DNA of 9,126 nucleotides from an uncultured Lachnospiraceae bacterium (GTDB lineage Bacteria > Bacillota > Clostridia > Lachnospirales > Lachnospiraceae): positions 1 to 9,126 of the forward strand of contig CAMNGO010000071.1 of the NCBI GenBank assembly GCA_946538445.1, in the 5' to 3' direction. The notes under the pieces were generated by a model, which was not told the DNA's origin, made no database searches, and was given only the letters and a program-made list of their open reading frames with translations. This document shows, one piece after another, positions 5,204 through 9,126 of this stretch (position 1 is the stretch's first letter; the number at the start of each line of letters is the position of its first letter). The translations under genes were made by a program, and so were the position numbers.

Positions 5204-6517
5204 CTACAGTCCTGCAAGCTTATATACAAAGTCCTTTCCATCTGATTGTAAAATACTTACAGGCTTTTGTAAAGTCTTACTGATTTCATTCAAGGTCACA
5301 TCATCCAGGAGCACTTCCTCCCCGGCCCTTAGCAGATTGCCAGGAAGATACAGACACTCTCCCAGTTCTTTTCCGGAAAGCTGTTTCATAATATCCCGGC
5401 CGGTCAACAGACCGGATACCGTGATCATCTCCCCGAAAAAATCATTTCGGATACAATAAACATGTACCTTCAGATTCGGAAATACCGCTTTCAGCTCCTC
5501 CGTCAACTGAAGGATGGTGGGGTAGGCCAGCTTTGCTGTGGCGACGGAAACCTGACGACATCGGTCGTCCCCTTTCAGGCTTCCCAGGGTTTCTCTAACC
5601 TCATCGATAAGAAGGCGCACCATCCCTACACCGTTTTCCAATTGTCCGAAACCTTCGTAATAATCTGCAGGGGGAATCTCCTCCCCTGCGAGAATAAACC
5701 ACTCATCCGAAGCATGGACAAAGCAACTGCCCAGAGATTCCTTCAATTTAATCTGCCAGTCCTTGATCTGGCGGATCACCTGGCGGGCGGATTCCCGGTC
5801 AAAGGCCTCCAGCTTGGGAAGACCCTCCCGGAATCTGGTCAGACCTACAGGAACCACCGACAGACTTTCCATGGCCGGGTAGAAGGCTGACAAGTCACGG
5901 ATGGACCGGTCCAGTTCCTCCCCGTCGTTGATTCCTCTGCACAAAACGATCTGACTGTTCATCTCGATATGCTCCTCCGAGAACATACGGATCTTCTCCA
6001 GGATATCCCCTGCAAACCGGTTATGAAGCATCCGGCATCTCAGTTCCGGATTGGTCGTATGAACCGAGATGTTGATGGGGGCCAGATGATACCGGATGAT
6101 CCTCTCCATATCCTGCATGTTCATGTTAGTGAGGGTGATATAATTCCCCTGCAGGAAGGAAAGCCTGGAATCGTCATCCTTAAAGTAGAGCGTCTCCCTC
6201 ATACCCGGAGGCATCTGATCGATAAAACAGAAGATGCATTTATTACTGCAGGAATGATACTGATCCATGAGAGATTCCTGAAAAAGGATACCCAGATCTT
6301 CCTCCTCATCCTTCTCAATCTCAAGAATATACTCTTCCCCGTCCCTGGTTTCCACAAGAAGGTTCAGGTACTCTTCCTCAATATAGAATTGGTAGTCAAA
6401 GATATCCTCTATCTGATGATCGTTGATGGTGACGATTTTATCACCCGGGACCAGTCCGCATTCCTCGGCAATACTGCCGGGAACGATCTTGGCGATCTCA
6501 TGGATATGTCCTCTCAT
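5204..6517 (-). CDS. PDZ / radical SAM / DUF512 iron-sulfur protein of unknown function
   Basis: This 437-residue protein has three parts. Residues about 4-72 form a PDZ-like domain (IVPGSIAEE, then GLVPGDKIVTING-like sequence). A radical SAM core begins with Cys90-x3-Cys94-x2-Cys97 in CSNKCIFCFIDQ, expected to hold a [4Fe-4S] cluster that cleaves S-adenosylmethionine. The C-terminal DUF512 domain carries the block SDEWFILAGEEIPPADYYEG (270-289) followed by GFGQLENGVGM. The family is widespread in Clostridia and cyanobacteria, but I know of no established substrate. There is no signal peptide or membrane segment, so it should be cytoplasmic. Other cysteines (20, 161, 193, 265, 320, 355, 388) show no obvious second cluster motif. 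The ATG at 6517 has AGAGGA 6 nt upstream and lies 11 nt after yraN; der follows after 18 nt. The family call is firm; the reaction is unknown. Confidence 0.92.
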   Translation of the reverse strand: MRGHIHEIAKIVPGSIAEECGLVPGDKIVTINDHQIEDIFDYQFYIEEEYLNLLVETRDGEEYILEIEKDEEEDLGILFQESLMDQYHSCSNKCIFCFIDQMPPGMRETLYFKDDDSRLSFLQGNYITLTNMNMQDMERIIRYHLAPINISVHTTNPELRCRMLHNRFAGDILEKIRMFSEEHIEMNSQIVLCRGINDGEELDRSIRDLSAFYPAMESLSVVPVGLTRFREGLPKLEAFDRESARQVIRQIKDWQIKLKESLGSCFVHASDEWFILAGEEIPPADYYEGFGQLENGVGMVRLLIDEVRETLGSLKGDDRCRQVSVATAKLAYPTILQLTEELKAVFPNLKVHVYCIRNDFFGEMITVSGLLTGRDIMKQLSGKELGECLYLPGNLLRAGEEVLLDDVTLNEISKTLQKPVSILQSDGKDFVYKLAGL

Positions 6518-6528
6518 AATCTGTCCTC

Positions 6529-6900
6529 TTACGTATTATACCCGATGTAATCGAAGGCATTTTTCAACCAATGACAGCTGCCATAACGGTCAATCTCCAC
6601 GATATCAAAACGCACCGGGGTAAACTCATCTAATTGTTTCTTCATCCGATAATAGTCAAAAGTGAGACAGATCTTTTGTTGTTTTCGATAATCCACCGCT
6701 TCGGAAGCTTCCCCGAAATCAGAAGAATACCGGTATTTAACTTCCAGAACCAGATAATAATATCCGTCCCATCCAATCAGATCAATCTCACCATACCGAC
6801 ATCGAAAATTCTTTTGTAAAATACGCACACCCTCCTTCTCCAGGAAAGCAGCCGCGGCGATTTCTCCCTGATCGCCATAACTTTTTCGCCTATCTTTCAA
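6529..6900 (-). CDS. yraN: YraN family (UPF0102) putative endonuclease
   Basis: This 123-residue protein has the small, single-domain size of UPF0102 and the fold signature of PD-(D/E)xK nucleases. It shows YGDQGEIAAAAFLEKEG (8-24), NFRCRYGEIDLIG (31-43) with Glu38 and Asp40, LEVKYR (52-57) with Glu53 and Lys55, and VRFDIVEI (96-103). The nuclease role is inferred from the fold family; YraN proteins have been linked to DNA processing and recombination, but a precise role is not settled. Translation starts at TTG (6900-6898) with GGAG 7 nt upstream; there is no in-frame ATG before residue 86, which is too late. It lies 31 nt after rnhB, the widest gap in the operon, where an internal promoter is possible. 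Its stop is 11 nt before the DUF512 start. Pairing with rnhB is common in bacteria. Confidence 0.93.
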   Translation of the reverse strand: MKDRRKSYGDQGEIAAAAFLEKEGVRILQKNFRCRYGEIDLIGWDGYYYLVLEVKYRYSSDFGEASEAVDYRKQQKICLTFDYYRMKKQLDEFTPVRFDIVEIDRYGSCHWLKNAFDYIGYNT

Positions 6901-6907
6901 AAAAATT

Positions 6908-6911
6908 CTCC
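6908..6911 (-). promoter_or_regulatory. Shine-Dalgarno site supporting the yraN TTG start
   Basis: On the minus strand GGAG (6911-6908, within CAGGAG) is followed by the 7-nt spacer AATTTTT and then TTG at 6900. This supports a non-ATG start and suggests that initiation is less efficient than for the ATG-started neighbours. Confidence 0.75.
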
Positions 6912-6930
6912 TGTTATTCTATTATTGCAT

Positions 6931-6958
6931 ATTATACTTGTATCAGATTTTTTATAAA
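6931..6958 (-). promoter_or_regulatory. Possible internal operon promoter upstream of yraN
   Basis: On the minus strand TTTATA (6958-6953; 4 of 6 to TTGACA) is 16 nt from a perfect TATAAT (6936-6931) that overlaps the rnhB stop codon. Transcription would start near 6924, about 24 nt before the yraN TTG. The stretch is AT-rich compared with the coding DNA around it. It could give yraN, DUF512, der and plsY extra expression independent of the upstream genes. A TATAAT alone can arise by chance in AT-rich DNA, so this is tentative. Confidence 0.33.
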
Positions 6959-7693
6959 GCTCCTTCTGTGAATCGGGCAGGGACCCAGACGGCGCAATGC
7001 CTCTATATGTTCCCCGGAGCCATATCCCTTGTTTGCAGCAAATCCATATCCCGGATAGAGAGCATCATATTCCGTCATCATTCGGTCACGGAACACCTTG
7101 GCCACGATACTTGCAGCCCCGATGGATATACTCTTCGCATCCCCCTTGATGATCGGCACCTGGGGGATGAGCACCTCCGGGATAGTAACAGCATCGTTCA
7201 AGAGAAGATCCGGCTCCACCTTCAGGTTCCCGATGGCAGCCCGCATGGCTTCATAGGTTGCCTGCAGTATATTGATCTCATCGATGCGGGCATGGTTCGC
7301 CATGCCAATCCCAACCGCAACGGCTTTCTCCCGGATGATATCATACAATTCTTCTCTCTTTGCAGGGGTCAGTTTCTTGGAATCGTTGATATATAGAATG
7401 CGGCAATCCTTAGGAAGGATGACAGCCCCTGCCACAACAGGACCCGCCAAAGGTCCTCTGCCTACTTCGTCGATTCCGCAGATCATGGCATAATCACGGT
7501 ATTTTTTCTCGTAAAGGCATAAGCTTTCCACCCGCTCCACTTCCGCATAATAACGGTCCAGACGTTTCTGCTGAGCGGCTATCAGATTCCTGACCCCCTT
7601 GCGGTCGTCCGACTCATAGCGCTGTATATAAGCCGGCAATTCTTCCGGAGTCAGATGGGCAAATTCCTCTTTTATGTCACGAATACTCTTCAT
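6932..7693 (-). CDS. rnhB: Ribonuclease HII
   Basis: RNase HII cuts the RNA strand of RNA-DNA hybrids and starts removal of single ribonucleotides misplaced in DNA. The protein has 253 residues, the long Firmicute form with an N-terminal helical extension (about 1-68). The catalytic core begins at GIDEVGRGPLAGPVVAGAV (73-91). The acidic set is Asp75, Glu76, Asp167 (in LLNDAV) and Asp185 (in KGDAKSISIGAASIVAKV). GRG at 78-80 is the loop that recognises the ribonucleotide junction in this family, and NDSKKL (103-108) is also conserved. The ATG at 7693 comes 1 nt after the lepB stop. Its ribosome binding site is only GGTGA (7704-7700), inside the lepB end, so coupled re-initiation is likely. It is followed by yraN after 31 nt. 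Confidence 0.97.
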   Translation of the reverse strand: MKSIRDIKEEFAHLTPEELPAYIQRYESDDRKGVRNLIAAQQKRLDRYYAEVERVESLCLYEKKYRDYAMICGIDEVGRGPLAGPVVAGAVILPKDCRILYINDSKKLTPAKREELYDIIREKAVAVGIGMANHARIDEINILQATYEAMRAAIGNLKVEPDLLLNDAVTIPEVLIPQVPIIKGDAKSISIGAASIVAKVFRDRMMTEYDALYPGYGFAANKGYGSGEHIEALRRLGPCPIHRRSFIKNLIQV

Positions 7694-7694
7694 A

Positions 7695-8279
7695 TTATTT
7701 CACCGGTCCGAATTTTGAGAAAGGCCAGATACGGATCCAGACTTTGCCGATGAACTCCCCTCTGGTCACAGGGCCAACTTCATCATAACGGCTGTCATAG
7801 CTGACCGGCCGATTGTCACCCATACAGAAATATTCATCTTCTCCCAGGGTCAGAGGTTCCTCCGCAATACCCGGATAATCAATGGTATCCGTGATACCAT
7901 AGACATCTGACTCCAGTTTCTCTCCATCGATATACACCTTACCGTCCAGGATCTGGACTGTCTCCCCGGGCATACCGATCACGCGCTTTATAAAGTAGGG
8001 ATTCTCCCCATTCTCCTCCGGTCCCGGGAAGATGACGATGTCAAATCTCTCCGGATCATGAAAACGATAGGAGATCTTATCCATGATGAGGCTCTGTCCG
8101 TCCTTTAAGGTATTATCCATGGAATCCCCGTTAACCACCGTTCTCTGTCCCACAAAATGAAGGATAAGATAGACGATCAAGGCAACAACCGCCACATAGA
8201 TTACCAAATCAAGAATCTCTCTTCCCATACTCTTGTTTTCTTCCGATGCTTTCTCTATGGTCTCTTTTTTCTGTGCCAT
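7695..8279 (-). CDS. lepB: Type I signal peptidase
   Basis: Signal peptidase I removes signal peptides from exported pre-proteins at the outer face of the membrane. The 194-residue protein has a charged cytoplasmic N-terminus, one membrane span (about 23-43), then the catalytic domain. The Ser-Lys dyad is Ser53 in GDSMDNTL (51-58) and Lys98 in FIKRVIGMPGE (96-106). The C-terminal family box GDNRPVSYDSR is at 154-164. The single span and length match Gram-positive SipS-type enzymes. The ATG at 8279 has AGGAGG (8291-8286) 6 nt upstream, located in the last codons of rbgA, and lies 1 nt beyond the rbgA stop. It overlaps neither neighbour and is 1 nt from rnhB, so all three probably share one transcript. 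Its insertion between rbgA and rnhB differs from Bacillus subtilis, where rbgA is directly followed by rnhB. Confidence 0.97.
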   Translation of the reverse strand: MAQKKETIEKASEENKSMGREILDLVIYVAVVALIVYLILHFVGQRTVVNGDSMDNTLKDGQSLIMDKISYRFHDPERFDIVIFPGPEENGENPYFIKRVIGMPGETVQILDGKVYIDGEKLESDVYGITDTIDYPGIAEEPLTLGEDEYFCMGDNRPVSYDSRYDEVGPVTRGEFIGKVWIRIWPFSKFGPVK

Positions 8280-8280
8280 G

Positions 8281-9126
8281 TTAATCCTCCTGTAATTCCG
8301 GTCTCTCCAATGAGATTCTCCCCAGTTTGACAGAGCGGAAATCTTCCAGTAATATCAATGCTGCCTTATCGGAATCCACCAGGTTTCCCTTCTTCAGGCA
8401 GCCCCGGTTCTTTGCGATATGTTCAAGAATGACCGCGGAAGATTCGTTCAGATCCTCCAGAGAATAACGCCCTTTCAGGCATTCCGGATAATAAGCTTTT
8501 AAGAAGGTGATAAATTCCACCGCGATCTCTGTTGTATTCAGTATCTCCTCCTTGATGGATCCGATCAGGGCCAGCCGGAAACCCACCATCTGGTCTTCAA
8601 ATTTAGGCCAGAGGATACCCGGGGTATCCAATAACTCCACGTTTTTGTTGATCTTGATCCACTGCTTTCCTTTCGTTACTCCCGGTTTATTTCCGGTTTT
8701 GGCTGCGGCTTTTCCGGCAAAGGAATTGATGAAGGTAGACTTCCCCACATTCGGGATACCGGCGATCATGGCACGGATGGGCCGGTTCAGGATTCCCCGT
8801 TTCCGGTCTCTTTCCTTCTTATCCTTGCAGGCTGTTTCAATGAGAGCCTTTACATCCTTCATCCCGCTGCCACTTCTGGAGTTAACCTTTGCAACAAAGA
8901 AGCCCTTCTCCTGGTAATACTTCTCCCATCCGGAAGTAACTTCCGGATCAGCCATATCCACTTTATTCAATATGATCAGACGGGCTTTGTTCCGGGCCAG
9001 ATCATCGATATCAGGATTCTTGCTGCTGAAGGGAATCCTGGCATCCACCAGTTCCACCATGATATCAATCAGCTTTATATTCTCCTGCATCATCCTTCTG
9101 GCCTTTGTCATGTGCCCCGGATACCA
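8281..9126 (-). CDS. rbgA: Ribosome biogenesis GTPase RbgA (YlqF), missing its N-terminus at the window edge
   Basis: RbgA is a circularly permuted GTPase needed for late 50S assembly in Firmicutes. The frame is open to the right edge and reads WYPGHMTKARRM, so the usual opening (a few residues before WYPGHM) lies outside; the ATG at 9111 is internal. There are 281 visible residues. Motifs appear in permuted order: NKVD (G4, 54-57), NSRSG (G5, 82-86), GIPNVGKS (G1, 123-130), GVTKG with the switch Thr (G2, about 149-153) and DTPG (G3, 167-170). The C-terminal helical region (about 185-281) matches the family's RNA-contacting domain. A histidine just before the G domain (GHM) is typical of this family. 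The stop is 1 nt before lepB, with the lepB Shine-Dalgarno in its last codons. rplS often lies upstream in Firmicutes but is not visible here. Confidence 0.96.
   Translation of the reverse strand, partial: WYPGHMTKARRMMQENIKLIDIMVELVDARIPFSSKNPDIDDLARNKARLIILNKVDMADPEVTSGWEKYYQEKGFFVAKVNSRSGSGMKDVKALIETACKDKKERDRKRGILNRPIRAMIAGIPNVGKSTFINSFAGKAAAKTGNKPGVTKGKQWIKINKNVELLDTPGILWPKFEDQMVGFRLALIGSIKEEILNTTEIAVEFITFLKAYYPECLKGRYSLEDLNESSAVILEHIAKNRGCLKKGNLVDSDKAALILLEDFRSVKLGRISLERPELQED

Noticed and set aside
6535..6540. TATAAT on the minus strand near the end of yraN as a promoter for DUF512
   Set aside because: There is no -35-like hexamer at 16-18 nt (the nearest, TTGAAA, is 21 nt away) and no extended -10 TG, so it is probably chance.
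5969..6550. 193-codon plus-strand open frame opposite the DUF512 gene
   Set aside because: The minus-strand product has PDZ and radical SAM motifs; the opposite frame has none.
9109..9111. ATG at 9111 as the true start of rbgA
   Set aside because: The frame continues upstream as WYPGH, a conserved RbgA sequence that runs to the window edge; this Met is internal.
1..9126. CRISPR arrays, insertion sequences, tRNA or rRNA genes, phage or toxin-antitoxin genes
   Set aside because: On reading both strands I saw no regularly spaced repeats, transposase, cloverleaf-type RNA or small toxin-like gene; almost all of the window is explained by conserved housekeeping genes.

Overview
The window looks like chromosomal housekeeping DNA from a Firmicute of the class Clostridia, most likely the Lachnospiraceae. 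This is inferred from the protein sequences, strong GGAGG-type ribosome binding sites, consensus sigma-A promoters, moderate GC content, and the gene order rbgA-lepB-rnhB-yraN followed by DUF512-der-plsY. I see no mobile element, phage gene, CRISPR array, tRNA or rRNA.

Left part (1-1160): on the minus strand, rex (NADH-sensing repressor) is followed by the 5' end of nnr (NAD(P)H-hydrate repair), which runs off the left edge. A strong two-tier hairpin lies between them. Upstream of rex is a perfect TTGACA-17-TATAAT promoter. Its -35 box is covered by a near-perfect Rex-type palindrome, so rex is probably autoregulated, and nnr may share that control if transcription reads through the hairpin.

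Middle (1122-3219): divergent from rex, on the plus strand, is an ABC-F ATPase of the YdiF/Uup type. It has its own candidate promoter and a leader of about 70 nt with a small hairpin. It ends in a long-stem terminator that also serves the converging operon.

Right part (3226-9126): seven tightly packed minus-strand genes, in transcription order rbgA (5' end cut off by the window edge), lepB, rnhB, yraN, a PDZ/radical-SAM/DUF512 gene, der and plsY. Gaps are 1, 1, 31, 11, 18 and 1 nt. Three junctions are TAA-N-ATG with the downstream Shine-Dalgarno inside the upstream gene, suggesting coupled translation. The genes cover 50S ribosome assembly (RbgA, Der), protein secretion (LepB), nucleic-acid maintenance (RnhB, YraN) and phospholipid synthesis (PlsY). 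The DUF512 enzyme is the one whose chemistry I do not know.

Three start sites differ from the longest open reading frame: the ABC-F gene starts at 1232 rather than 1160, der at 5185 rather than 5197, and yraN uses TTG. The apparent ATG of rbgA at 9111 is internal. I found no convincing new multi-gene system. The best leads are the DUF512 radical-SAM gene next to der and the Rex operator/rex/nnr redox arrangement.
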